Assembly: GCA_948528155.1 (NCBI GenBank)
Contig: CAOSZT010000050.1
Location: forward strand, 1 to 13,840
Direction of reading: 5' to 3'
Length of the DNA: 13,840 bases
Source: an uncultured Clostridia bacterium
GTDB lineage: Bacteria; Bacillota; Clostridia; TANB77; CAG-508
In this document: in pieces, positions 8,401 through 13,784 of the stretch
Layout of the letters: the number at the start of each line of letters is the position of its first letter
Numbering within the stretch: the stretch's first letter is position 1
Position numbers and translations under genes: made by a program
The notes under the pieces: generated by a model
Seen by the model: only the letters and a program-made list of their open reading frames with translations
The model's database searches: none
What the model was told of the DNA's origin: nothing

Positions 8401-8975
8401 GCTCAAAAATGAAAGTAAGAGATGGAGATATAGTAGAAATAGGAGATCCATTGATAGAAGGTTCTATAAATCCTTCAGAAATACTTACATTAAAAGGGCC
8501 AGAAGGAGTTTATGAATACTTAACTTCAGAAGTTCAAAAAGTATATAGAAATCAAGGTGTTGATATTAATGATAAACACGTTGAAGTTATTGGTAGACAA
8601 ATGCTTAAAAAAGTTAGAGTTGAAGATAATGGAGATACAGATATGTTCCCTGGATCATTAGTAGATATGTATGATTTTGAAGATAAAAATAATGAAGCTT
8701 TAGCAGAAGGAAAACGTCCAGCAACAGGTCATAGAGTATTATTAGGTATTACAAAAGCTTCACTTGCAACAGATAGTTTCTTGTCAGCAGCATCTTTCCA
8801 AGAGACAACTAGAGTTCTTACAGAAGCAGCTATTAAAGGAAAAGTTGATGACTTAGTTGGTTTAAAAGAAAATGTTATTATTGGTAAGTTAATTCCAGCT
8901 GGTACAGGTATGAAGAGATATCAAGACACACATATTAGTACAGAAAAAGATTTAGAAGAAGTTGCAGAGGGATAA
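5460..8975 (+). CDS. rpoC: DNA-directed RNA polymerase subunit beta prime
   Basis: Largest core RNA polymerase subunit, 1171 residues, a usual length for Clostridia. The N-terminal zinc ribbon has C60, C62, C75 and C78. The catalytic loop NADFDGDQMA holds D450, D452 and D454, which bind the active-site magnesium. The second zinc site is C793, C867, C874 and C877, followed by the bridge-helix and trigger-loop region (SIGEPGTQLTMRT, then DITQGLPRVEELFEAR). The GTG start at 5460 has AGGGGG (5446-5451) 8 nt upstream; the overlapping GTG at 5458 is out of frame. It lies 253 nt after rpoB, a wide gap for this pair, filled with stem-loops. No insertions or truncations are visible. Confidence 0.98.
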   Translation: MDELDIFNKIKIGIASDEKIREWSKGEVKKPETINYRTLKPEKDGLFCERIFGPTKDWECHCGKYKRVRYKGIVCDRCGVEVTKSKVRRERMGHIELAAPVAHIWYFKGIPSRIALILDVSPRNLEKVVYFASYIVVDKGETDLSVCQVLTEKEYHEVEEKYGRGSFKARMGAEALKELLEKVDLDKLSKDIRKELENASEQKKSKLVKRLDTIDAFRLSNTKPEWMVMSVVPVIPPELRPMVQLDGGRFATSDLNDLYRRVINRNNRLKRLLELGAPEIIVRNEKRMLQESVDALIDNSRRGRPVTGAGNRPLKSLSDLLKGKQGRFRQNLLGKRVDYSGRSVIVVGPELNIYQCGLPKEMAVELFKPFVMKELVGRGIAQNIKNAKRMVERLKPEVWEILEDVIKDHPVMLNRAPTLHRLGIQAFEPVLVEGRAIKLHPLVCEAFNADFDGDQMAVHLPLSPEAQAESRYLMLATNNLLKPQDGKPVAVPRLDMILGSYYLTMTLDGEKGEGKYFKDPEEAIMAFENNEVAIHAKIFVKMTKEIDGEIKSKKIETSVGRIIFNQGIPQDLEFVDRKQDPFQYEIDFPVVKKSMGQIIEKVIRVHGVVESAEVIDYVKSLGFKYSTIAGITFSMSDVKVPEAKRGLLEDADKQIENIRKQYARGLITNDERYNSVIKVWEDATKKISAAMEDNFDDLNPIYMMVKSGARGNMNQLRQIAGIRGLMASTTGKAVEIPIKSSFAEGLDALEYFISAHGARKGLSDTALRTADSGYLTRRLVDVSQDIIVREHDCGTSEGLVVYDIKDGNQIIEKMQERLVGRYPVEDVYNPETKELIVDTETMITEEIADKIVLSGIEKLEVRSVLACRSKHGVCQKCYGMGLARRNLVSIGESVGIIAAQSIGEPGTQLTMRTIHSGGVAGVADITQGLPRVEELFEARKPKGVAIITEIAGKVKVKETKKKKEVIVTSSDDSKTYTIPFGSKMKVRDGDIVEIGDPLIEGSINPSEILTLKGPEGVYEYLTSEVQKVYRNQGVDINDKHVEVIGRQMLKKVRVEDNGDTDMFPGSLVDMYDFEDKNNEALAEGKRPATGHRVLLGITKASLATDSFLSAASFQETTRVLTEAAIKGKVDDLVGLKENVIIGKLIPAGTGMKRYQDTHISTEKDLEEVAEG

Positions 8976-8996
8976 GTACTTAATTAAGGAAATGAT

Positions 8997-9464
8997 ATGG
9001 ATAATAAAGAGAAGTTTATGAATTTGGCTTTAAAGGAAGCAAAAAAAGCATGTGATAAATTAGAAGTTCCAGTTGGTGCTATAATTGTAAAAGATGGAGA
9101 AGTTATAGCTAAAGCACATAATTTAAAGGAAACAAAATTTGATACAACTAAACATGCAGAGATTTTGGCAATACAAAAAGCTAGTAAAAGATTAAAATCT
9201 TGGAGATTGTTAGATTGTGAAATGTATGTTACTTTAGAGCCATGTTCTATGTGTGCTGGTGCCATAATTAATTCCAGAATTAAAAAAGTCTATATTGGAG
9301 CAGAGGATGAAAAAACTGGTGCTGTTGGATCTGTATTTAATTTATTAGAAGATTATACTTTTAACCATAAAGTAGAATTTGAAATAGGTATTTTAAGAGA
9401 AGATTGCAAAAGTATTTTAAAAAATTTTTTTATACAGTTAAGAAAAATGAAAAAGCAATGTTGA
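8997..9464 (+). CDS. tadA: tRNA-specific adenosine deaminase TadA
   Basis: A 155-residue zinc-dependent deaminase of the cytidine/deoxycytidylate deaminase fold. TadA converts adenosine to inosine at the wobble position of tRNA-Arg(ACG), an essential step for reading CGN codons. The catalytic motifs are complete: HAE with H53 and E55 (proton shuttle), and PCSMC with C83 and C86, the zinc ligands. The N-terminal VPVGAIIVKDG strand is typical. The ATG at 8997 has AAGGA 6 nt upstream, and the gene begins 21 nt after the rpoC stop, so it is very likely cotranscribed with rpoBC. That neighbourhood is unusual. Guanine or cytosine deaminases share the fold, but the motif spacing and length favour TadA. 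Confidence 0.93.
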   Translation: MDNKEKFMNLALKEAKKACDKLEVPVGAIIVKDGEVIAKAHNLKETKFDTTKHAEILAIQKASKRLKSWRLLDCEMYVTLEPCSMCAGAIINSRIKKVYIGAEDEKTGAVGSVFNLLEDYTFNHKVEFEIGILREDCKSILKNFFIQLRKMKKQC

Positions 9465-9494
9465 TTAAATATGAAATCTGTTTTAATTAATGGT

Positions 9495-9530
9495 AAATAA
9501 ATGTAGTCAAAAAATGGCTACATTTATTTT
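9495..9530 (+). terminator. terminator of the rpoB-rpoC-tadA operon
   Basis: A perfect 12-bp stem, 9495-9506 with 9518-9529, closes over an 11-nt loop and runs into TTTTATAT. The stem is AT-rich but long, and its place 30 nt after the tadA stop fits an intrinsic terminator. Accessory sequence begins just beyond it. Confidence 0.75.
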
Positions 9531-9572
9531 ATATATACATATAAAAAGTTTTTTCTTGAACTCCCCTTTTGT

Positions 9573-9636
9573 TATAAAAGGCTCGTTATTAGAAAATGAA
9601 AATTTAGAAGAAGTTTTAGTATATTGTGAGGAATAA
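9573..9636 (+). pseudogene. orphan 3' tail of a second mntA antitoxin gene
   Basis: These 64 bases match 13036-13099, the end of the intact mntA gene, at 58 positions in the same orientation, and end with the same TAA. In frame they encode the C-terminal residues KGSLLENENLEEVLVYCEE, against KGSLLEDENLEEVLVYSEE in the intact copy. Four of the six differences fall at third codon positions and are mostly silent, which indicates that the segment was under protein-level selection before truncation. Everything 5' of the tail is missing: upstream lies unrelated sequence (a C-run at 9562-9565) and then the tadA terminator. It is a relic of a second hepT-mntA module or of a recombination event. Confidence 0.85.
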
Positions 9637-9639
9637 AAT

Positions 9640-9687
9640 ATGAAGAACTTAATAAAAACCAATTGTTATGATATATCAAATGAATAA
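9640..9687 (+). CDS. possible 15-residue remnant ORF after the mntA tail
   Basis: An ATG at 9640 with GAGGA (9628-9632) 7 nt upstream opens a 15-codon frame (MKNLIKTNCYDISNE) ending in TAA at 9685. The same frame continues after the stop for nine more sense-looking codons to a TGA. It may be the start of a third gene that once followed the lost mntA copy and was cut by a nonsense change and the arrival of the methyltransferase. I do not recognise the sequence, and it may be chance. Confidence 0.2.
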   Translation: MKNLIKTNCYDISNE

Positions 9688-9733
9688 TGGATAAAAAATA
9701 CAAGTTATGATAAATGAACTTAGGAGAGAGTAT

Positions 9734-10447
9734 ATGGAAAAAAATGATATAAAAAAATTTATAAATAATATATATGAGAATGATTGTATAAAGCAAATGA
9801 AATTATTATCAAATAAATCTATAGATATGATTTTATGTGATTTACCATATGGAACGACACAGAATAAATGGGATTCGGTGATTCTATTAGACAAATTATG
9901 GAAAGAGTATAAAAGAATTTTAAAAGATAATGGAGTAATAGTACTTACAGCAAATGGTGTTTTTACATCAAAATTAATAATCAGTAATGAAAAAATGTTT
10001 ACATATAAATGGGTTTGGGAAAAATCAAAAGCAACTAATTTTCTAAATGCAAAAAAACAACCTTTACGTAAACATGAAGATATATGTGTATTTTATAAAA
10101 AACAATGTACATATAATCCACAAATGGAATTAGGAGAGGCATATGATAAGGGAGTACGAAAAAATCAATTAACTGGTAGCTATGGAGACTTTAATCCAGT
10201 CCATGTACAAAGTGATGGAAAAAGATATCCCACAGATATTTTATACTTTAAAACAGCTGAAAGTGAAGGAAAAGTATATCATTCGACTCAAAAGCCAATT
10301 GCATTAGGAAGATATTTAATAAAAACATATACTAATAAAGGTGATATAATATTGGATAATACATGTGGAAGTGGCTTTTTTCTTGTTGTGGCATTGCTAG
10401 AAGGAAGAAATTTTATTATTCGAAAATTGGTATTATTACAATCATGA
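9734..10447 (+). CDS. DNA methyltransferase, N4/N6 beta class, 3' end suspect
   Basis: A 237-residue DNA methylase of the PF01555 type, transferring methyl groups from S-adenosylmethionine to the amino group of adenine or cytosine. The catalytic motif DLPYG (motif IV, DPPY type) is at residues 36-40 and the cofactor motif DNTCGSG (motif I) at 208-214; this order defines the beta class. The start is the ATG at 9734, 7 nt after AGGAG (9722-9726); an in-frame ATG at 9707 lacks such a site. After LLEGRNFI the family normally continues with a G-[IM]-E motif II and a final helix. Here the sequence turns to IRKLVLLQS and stops, so a frameshift or deletion near 10415 is likely and activity is doubtful. 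No restriction endonuclease gene lies nearby; it is an orphan, of a kind common in phages and integrated elements. Confidence 0.8.
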   Translation: MEKNDIKKFINNIYENDCIKQMKLLSNKSIDMILCDLPYGTTQNKWDSVILLDKLWKEYKRILKDNGVIVLTANGVFTSKLIISNEKMFTYKWVWEKSKATNFLNAKKQPLRKHEDICVFYKKQCTYNPQMELGEAYDKGVRKNQLTGSYGDFNPVHVQSDGKRYPTDILYFKTAESEGKVYHSTQKPIALGRYLIKTYTNKGDIILDNTCGSGFFLVVALLEGRNFIIRKLVLLQS

Positions 10448-10478
10448 AATGGAATAATAATACAAAAGTAATGTAAAG

Positions 10479-10558
10479 TGAAATATTTTTGATTTTTTAA
10501 AAAATGTTTCAGTACAAATGAAATATTTGTTGACAATTCGAAAAACTTTCAGTATAAT
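10479..10558 (+). repeat. degenerate 40-bp tandem duplication around a promoter
   Basis: TGAAATATTT occurs at 10479-10488 and 10519-10528, and TTTCAGTA at 10507-10514 and 10547-10554; both pairs are exactly 40 bases apart. The middles of the two units have diverged. The second unit contains the -35 and -10 of the ATPase promoter. A perfect 6-bp inverted repeat, ACAAAT (10514-10519) and ATTTGT (10525-10530), sits across the unit boundary and touches the -35. Confidence 0.6.
10530..10558 (+). promoter_or_regulatory. consensus sigma-A promoter of the DUF4143 ATPase gene
   Basis: TTGACA (10530-10535) and TATAAT (10553-10558) are separated by 17 bases, a perfect consensus. Transcription would begin near 10565, only about 15 nt before the ATG, so the ribosome site (10565-10571) would lie at the extreme 5' end of the mRNA. 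Such a strong promoter suggests that a repressor or other control acts on it; the inverted repeat at 10514-10530 is a candidate site. Confidence 0.85.
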
Positions 10559-10579
10559 AAAATAAGAGGTGAAATAAGA

Positions 10580-11770
10580 ATGATTTATAGAGAGCACTAT
10601 ATAAATCCAGTTCGTGAGTTTTATGATTCAGATTTAATAAAAATTATAACAGGAATAAGGCGATCTGGAAAATCTGTTATATTAGAACAAATAAGAAATG
10701 AAATAAAACAAAAAACAGATAATGTAATATATTTGAATTTTGAAGACAAAAGAATATTAACAAATATTTCAAATGGCAATCTACTTATTGATTATATAGA
10801 AAATAACAAAAAGAATGGAAAATGTTATGTATTTTTGGATGAAATACAAATGATAGAAAACTGGCAAGAAGCATGCAAAACATTAAGATTATATGATAAT
10901 TCTGTATTTATTACTGGCTCAAATTCAAAATTGTTATCAAAAGAATTTACAAAAGAATTGAGTGGTAGATATGTTGCATTTAAAATTAGACCATTTGTAT
11001 ATAAAGAAATTTTAGAATATACAAAAGAATTAGAAAAAGAATGCACCATTACAGATTATTTGGTATGGGGAGGATTTCCTAAAAGATTTGAATTTGATTC
11101 AGATGAAGCTAGAATAAGATATTTAAGTGATTTAGATGATACAATTGTTATTAATGATTTAATTAATAGATATAAAATAAAAAAAGACAAACTATTTAAA
11201 AGTTTAGTTAATTATATTTTAAGATCAAATAGTAGAATTATTTCAGCAAAATCAATTCACAAATATATAAAAGATAAAAGCGAAAATTGTTCTATTAATA
11301 CTATTATTAAATATCTTGGTTATTTAGAAGAAGCATATATAATTGAGTCTGTAAAACAATATTCAACAAAGACAAAAAGTGAATTAGCATACTATGTAAA
11401 AATATATAATACAGATGTTGCTTTTAATTCAATTAGATGTATGGATAATAGATATGATTTAACTCACAATTTAGAAAATATAGTATATAATGAACTTATC
11501 TATATGGGATACAATATACATGTATTTAATAATAATGGAAAAGAAATAGATTTTCTAGCTCAAAAGAATAATAAAAAATATTTTGTACAAGTTGCTTATA
11601 GTGTAGCAGAAGAAAAAACATATAATCGTGAATTTTCTGCATTTGCAAACATAGACAATTTATCTCAAAAAATTCTTATTACAAATGATGATATAGATTA
11701 TTCAACGAGTACAGTTAGGCATATTAAACTAAAAGATTTCTTATTAATGGAATCTTTAGATAATAAATAA
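10580..11770 (+). CDS. AAA ATPase with DUF4143 domain
   Basis: A 396-residue protein of the AAA_14 plus DUF4143 architecture, a usual length. Walker A is GIRRSGKS (residues 25-32), Walker B is YVFLDE (83-88), a sensor-like ITGSN lies at 111-115, and LSGRY (127-131) may hold an arginine finger. A winged-helix-like middle region is followed by a C-terminal domain resembling PD-(D/E)XK nucleases: E305 or E299, E322 and D324 in KEIDFL, then Q337-V-A339. The lysine of the (E/Q)XK motif is replaced by alanine, so nuclease activity is unlikely. These ATPases are widespread and mobile, often in many copies per genome; their role is not established. AGAGGTG at 10565-10571 precedes the ATG by 8 nt. It is monocistronic and followed by a decayed integrase. 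Confidence 0.9.
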   Translation: MIYREHYINPVREFYDSDLIKIITGIRRSGKSVILEQIRNEIKQKTDNVIYLNFEDKRILTNISNGNLLIDYIENNKKNGKCYVFLDEIQMIENWQEACKTLRLYDNSVFITGSNSKLLSKEFTKELSGRYVAFKIRPFVYKEILEYTKELEKECTITDYLVWGGFPKRFEFDSDEARIRYLSDLDDTIVINDLINRYKIKKDKLFKSLVNYILRSNSRIISAKSIHKYIKDKSENCSINTIIKYLGYLEEAYIIESVKQYSTKTKSELAYYVKIYNTDVAFNSIRCMDNRYDLTHNLENIVYNELIYMGYNIHVFNNNGKEIDFLAQKNNKKYFVQVAYSVAEEKTYNREFSAFANIDNLSQKILITNDDIDYSTSTVRHIKLKDFLLMESLDNK

Positions 11771-11805
11771 TAGTTATAAAATAAAGTTTTATTCAAAAGC
11801 AATAA

Positions 11806-12075
11806 TATACAGGAATGAGAATAGGCGAAGTATTGGCATTATCCATTAAAGATATTGATTATAAAGAAAATACTATAATTATAAGTAAAACACTTACAAG
11901 AGATGAACACGATAAAACCATTTTGGGAGACACAACTAAAACAGAAAACTCATAAAGAAAGATATTAATAGATAGAAAAGTAAAAGACATATTACAACAA
12001 GCACAAAAAAGACAAGTAAGTAATATAAATAGCTTATTATTTAAGATAAGAAAAAATTATATGGTAATATGGTAA
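11806..12075 (+). pseudogene. tyrosine recombinase (phage-type integrase) remnant
   Basis: Reading in frame from 11806 gives YTGMRIGEVLALSIKDID, then IIISKTLTRDE, TILGDTTKTENS, a stop at 11953-11955, RKILIDRKVKDILQQAQKRQ and a second stop at 12073-12075. TGMRIGE is the hallmark around the first catalytic arginine of tyrosine recombinases, and KTLTRDE with TKTENS is typical of integrases of Gram-positive integrative elements. The first stop looks like a lysine codon changed to TAA. The N-terminal arm-binding and core-binding domains and the C-terminal HxxR and catalytic Tyr parts are not found. It is a dead gene that shows this region once held a mobile element. Confidence 0.85.
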
Positions 12076-12397
12076 GTAAAAAAATGATATATTTGTTCAT
12101 AATACAAGAAGAATAGAGAATAAAATGCTTATAGCATTAGACATATTATGAAAATATAAAGTTAGAAAAAGATTATCTAAATATTAAGCTGATAAATTAA
12201 TTTTAGCATTTCCTGATAGGGGAGAGTTAGAAATATTGATTGTAATGTACAATTAAAAACAAAAAATATCTATGTAAAAACATAAATATTTCCTAATTTA
12301 TAGAGAATTAAAAATCTCTGAAATGGTGAGCCTCAACTTAACAGATCCGAAACTTTATTTTTATAGATTAGGTGTTTTAATAATCATAAAATTAAGG
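12076..12397. other. decayed spacer with hairpins and a tRNA-end-like 9-mer
   Basis: No convincing gene is visible. Broken frames (for example 12109-12255, with several stops) may be residue of the integrated element but are not recognisable. An imperfect inverted repeat spans 12264-12291 (one mismatch, 4-nt loop), and a 6-bp palindrome lies at 12239-12253. TGGTGAGCC at 12324-12332 is identical to 13669-13677, the 3' end of the tRNA-Arg gene including its CCA, and stands out as GC-rich in this stretch. Confidence 0.45.
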
Positions 12398-12427
12398 TTG
12401 CAAAGATGAAATAGTGTGTGATATAAT
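12398..12427 (+). promoter_or_regulatory. extended -10 promoter of the hepT-mntA operon
   Basis: TTGCAA (12398-12403) and TATAAT (12422-12427) are 18 bases apart, and TG at 12419-12420 makes an extended -10. Transcription would begin near 12434, just before the ribosome site AAGGAG at 12438-12443. Confidence 0.75.
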
Positions 12428-12447
12428 GGAAAAAGTAAAGGAGTACC

Positions 12448-12804
12448 ATGAATATGATAGATGAAAGAACTAAAAAAATATTACAAACTATTATAAAACA
12501 TTGTAATATAATAAATGATACAAAAAAGTTTTTTGGAAATAATTATTTAGAATTTGAAAATAATAGTATTTACCAAAATGCAATATTAACGCCAGTTACA
12601 CAAATAGGAGAATTAGTTAAAAAATTACCATTAGATTTTAGAACAGAATATAATCAAATTCCATGGAAAAATATTGCTGGAATGAGAGATATTGTTGTAC
12701 ATAATTATGAAACTATTGATAAAACAATATTGTGGAATGTAGCTGATGAAGAAACAGATAAAATAAAAGAATTTTGTAAAAAAATTCTAAATGAGGTAGT
12801 ATAA
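12448..12804 (+). CDS. hepT: HepT-like HEPN ribonuclease toxin
   Basis: A 118-residue, mostly helical protein of the DUF86/HepT family. The HEPN active-site motif RX4HXY is intact: R80, H85 and Y87 in MRDIVVHNY. Proteins of this kind act as RNases that stop growth, and their MntA partner silences them by adding AMP to the motif tyrosine. The preceding KNIAGMR matches the family pattern. Two in-frame ATGs (12448 and 12454) lie 4 and 10 nt after AAGGAG, so the start is uncertain by two codons. The mntA gene begins 1 nt after its stop, the tight coupling expected of a toxin-antitoxin pair. All catalytic residues are present, so the toxin should be functional. Confidence 0.9.
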   Translation: MNMIDERTKKILQTIIKHCNIINDTKKFFGNNYLEFENNSIYQNAILTPVTQIGELVKKLPLDFRTEYNQIPWKNIAGMRDIVVHNYETIDKTILWNVADEETDKIKEFCKKILNEVV

Positions 12805-12805
12805 T

Positions 12806-13099
12806 ATGTCAGAATTAGAGAAAATAAAAGAGAAAATAAAACCAGTGGCTAAAAAATACAATTTAGTATATGTTTGGGTATTTGGTTCATATGCAAAGAA
12901 AAAACAAACCAAAGATAGTGATATAGATATTATTGTAAGAACAGAAGATGTTGCACACGGATTTAAAATAGTTGAAGTAAAATTTGCATTAGAAGAGGCA
13001 CTAGAAAAGCAAGTAGATATTATAACAACAGGAAGTATAAAAGGCTCATTATTAGAAGATGAAAATTTAGAGGAAGTTTTAGTATATAGCGAAGAATAA
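12806..13099 (+). CDS. mntA: MntA-like minimal nucleotidyltransferase antitoxin
   Basis: A 97-residue minimal nucleotidyltransferase. The catalytic GSX10DXD motif is complete: G27, S28, D39 and D41 in FGSYAKKKQTKDSDID, with D71 (KQVDII) as the probable third acidic residue. MntA proteins transfer AMP from ATP to the RX4HXY tyrosine of HepT and so neutralise it. GAGGT within the hepT 3' end (12793-12797) lies 8 nt upstream of the ATG, which suggests translational coupling. The last 64 bases are repeated at 9573-9636. A third gene follows 27 nt later on the same strand. Confidence 0.9.
   Translation: MSELEKIKEKIKPVAKKYNLVYVWVFGSYAKKKQTKDSDIDIIVRTEDVAHGFKIVEVKFALEEALEKQVDIITTGSIKGSLLEDENLEEVLVYSEE
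13036..13099 (+). repeat. direct repeat partner of the orphan mntA tail
   Basis: The 3' end of mntA, 58 of 64 bases identical to 9573-9636 in the same orientation. The pair brackets about 3.4 kb holding the methyltransferase, ATPase, integrase remnant, hepT and most of mntA. Identity ends exactly at the TAA on the right and at TATAAAAGGC on the left. Confidence 0.85.
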
Positions 13100-13126
13100 T
13101 ATATAAATTGTTAGGAGAAATAAACA

Positions 13127-13564
13127 GTGAATTATAATTATAAATTTTTTATTGCAGGAAGAACAAGAAACAAAGAAAATATTTTAAAGATATGTAATAT
13201 TTTTGAAGAATTAAATATTTCGCATTATTGTTTTCTAAAAAATGAAAATTCACACAAAGAAGCAGGATTAGATATTAATGATAAGAATCTTGCAGACACT
13301 TTCGAATCACTAGAATTAGAAAGTTATAGTGTGAGAACAATATTTGAACACGATTTGAATGGTGAAAAAAATTCGGATAATTTTTTATTAGTACTACCAG
13401 CAGGAAAGTCAGCACATATTGAAGCAGGAATAGCATATGGATTAGGAAAGAAGTGTTATGCAATTGGAGAATATGATGTAACAGATTCTTTATATCTAAT
13501 ATTTGATAAAATTTTTAAAGATGAAAATGAATTGAAAAATTTCCTAGAAAATGAGAAGAATTAA
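13127..13564 (+). CDS. nucleoside 2-deoxyribosyltransferase-like protein
   Basis: A 145-residue small alpha/beta protein. It opens with a hydrophobic strand and turn (YKFFIAGRTRN), and has D84 in NSDNFLLVLPAGK, then AHIEAGIAYGLGKKCYAIG with E99. This layout fits the nucleoside 2-deoxyribosyltransferase fold (Nuc_deoxyrib_tr), in which a glutamate in the E-x-G-x-A segment attacks the sugar, but the match is by pattern only and many such proteins are uncharacterised. The start is GTG at 13127, 9 nt after AGGAG (13113-13117); no early ATG exists. It lies 27 nt after mntA and before a terminator, so it looks like the third gene of the hepT-mntA operon. A role in nucleotide or nucleoside metabolism linked to the toxin pair is a guess. 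Confidence 0.6.
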   Translation: MNYNYKFFIAGRTRNKENILKICNIFEELNISHYCFLKNENSHKEAGLDINDKNLADTFESLELESYSVRTIFEHDLNGEKNSDNFLLVLPAGKSAHIEAGIAYGLGKKCYAIGEYDVTDSLYLIFDKIFKDENELKNFLENEKN

Positions 13565-13587
13565 AAAAATAAATGTCTAAATATAAT

Positions 13588-13629
13588 AAAAACATCTCAA
13601 AATACAGTAATGTAAATTGAGATGTTTTC
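13588..13629. terminator. bidirectional terminator between the toxin operon and tRNA-Arg
   Basis: A perfect stem pairs 13589-13600 with 13617-13628 around a 16-nt loop. On the plus strand it runs into TTTTCTATTT, ending the hepT-mntA operon; on the minus strand it runs into TTTTTATTAT, a backstop for tRNA-Arg transcripts. Confidence 0.75.
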
Positions 13630-13637
13630 TATTTAAT

Positions 13638-13663
13638 ATCTTATACTTGGGTTAGTATAAGAT
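13638..13663 (-). terminator. hairpin just after the tRNA-Arg 3' end
   Basis: A perfect 10-bp stem (13638-13647 with 13654-13663) and a 6-nt loop lie 5 nt past the encoded CCA on the minus strand. The following bases (ATTAAAT) are a poor U-tract, so it may act with the hairpin at 13588-13629 or mark a processing site. Confidence 0.5.
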
Positions 13664-13668
13664 TGTTT

Positions 13669-13745
13669 TGGTGAGCCAGGAGGGGCTCGAACCCCCGACC
13701 CTTTGCTTAGAAGGCAAATGCTCTATCCAACTGAGCTACTGACTC
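13669..13745 (-). tRNA. tRNA-Arg (anticodon UCU), CCA encoded
   Basis: Read on the minus strand, the acceptor stem GAGTCAG pairs with CTGGCTC (one G-T pair), followed by discriminator A and an encoded CCA (13671-13669). The D arm contains AGCTCAGTTGGATAGAGC. The anticodon stem TTTGC/GCAAA closes the loop CTTCTAA with anticodon TCT. The T arm carries GGTTCGAGCCCC. It reads AGA and AGG, the dominant arginine codons of every gene in the window. Its 3' end forms the right border of the accessory region, and tRNA 3' ends are classic integration sites. Confidence 0.96.
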
Positions 13746-13784
13746 ATATAAAATTATATTGAATTTCTATCTTAAACAATAAAT

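Noticed and set aside
8209..8412. 67-codon plus-strand frame inside rpoC
   Set aside because: It is a leucine- and lysine-rich shadow of the conserved DITQGLPRVEELFEAR region in another frame.
8984..9265. Minus-strand frame opposite tadA
   Set aside because: TadA's zinc-binding motifs are complete on the plus strand; the opposite frame has no recognisable features.
9552..9572. Partial tRNA T-arm or att-like sequence (CTTGAACTCCCC) before the mntA tail
   Set aside because: It only loosely resembles the tRNA-Arg T arm, has no matching stem strand and no exact shared word of useful length.
9707..9733. ATG at 9707 as the methyltransferase start
   Set aside because: It has no ribosome site, whereas the in-frame ATG at 9734 has AGGAG 7 nt upstream.
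11775..11793. Terminator after the DUF4143 ATPase gene
   Set aside because: Only a 6-bp all-AT stem is visible, without a convincing U-tract.
12109..12255. Possible protein fragment after the integrase relic
   Set aside because: The frame is broken by several stops, and no motif of an integrase C-terminus (HxxR or catalytic Tyr) or other family can be recognised.
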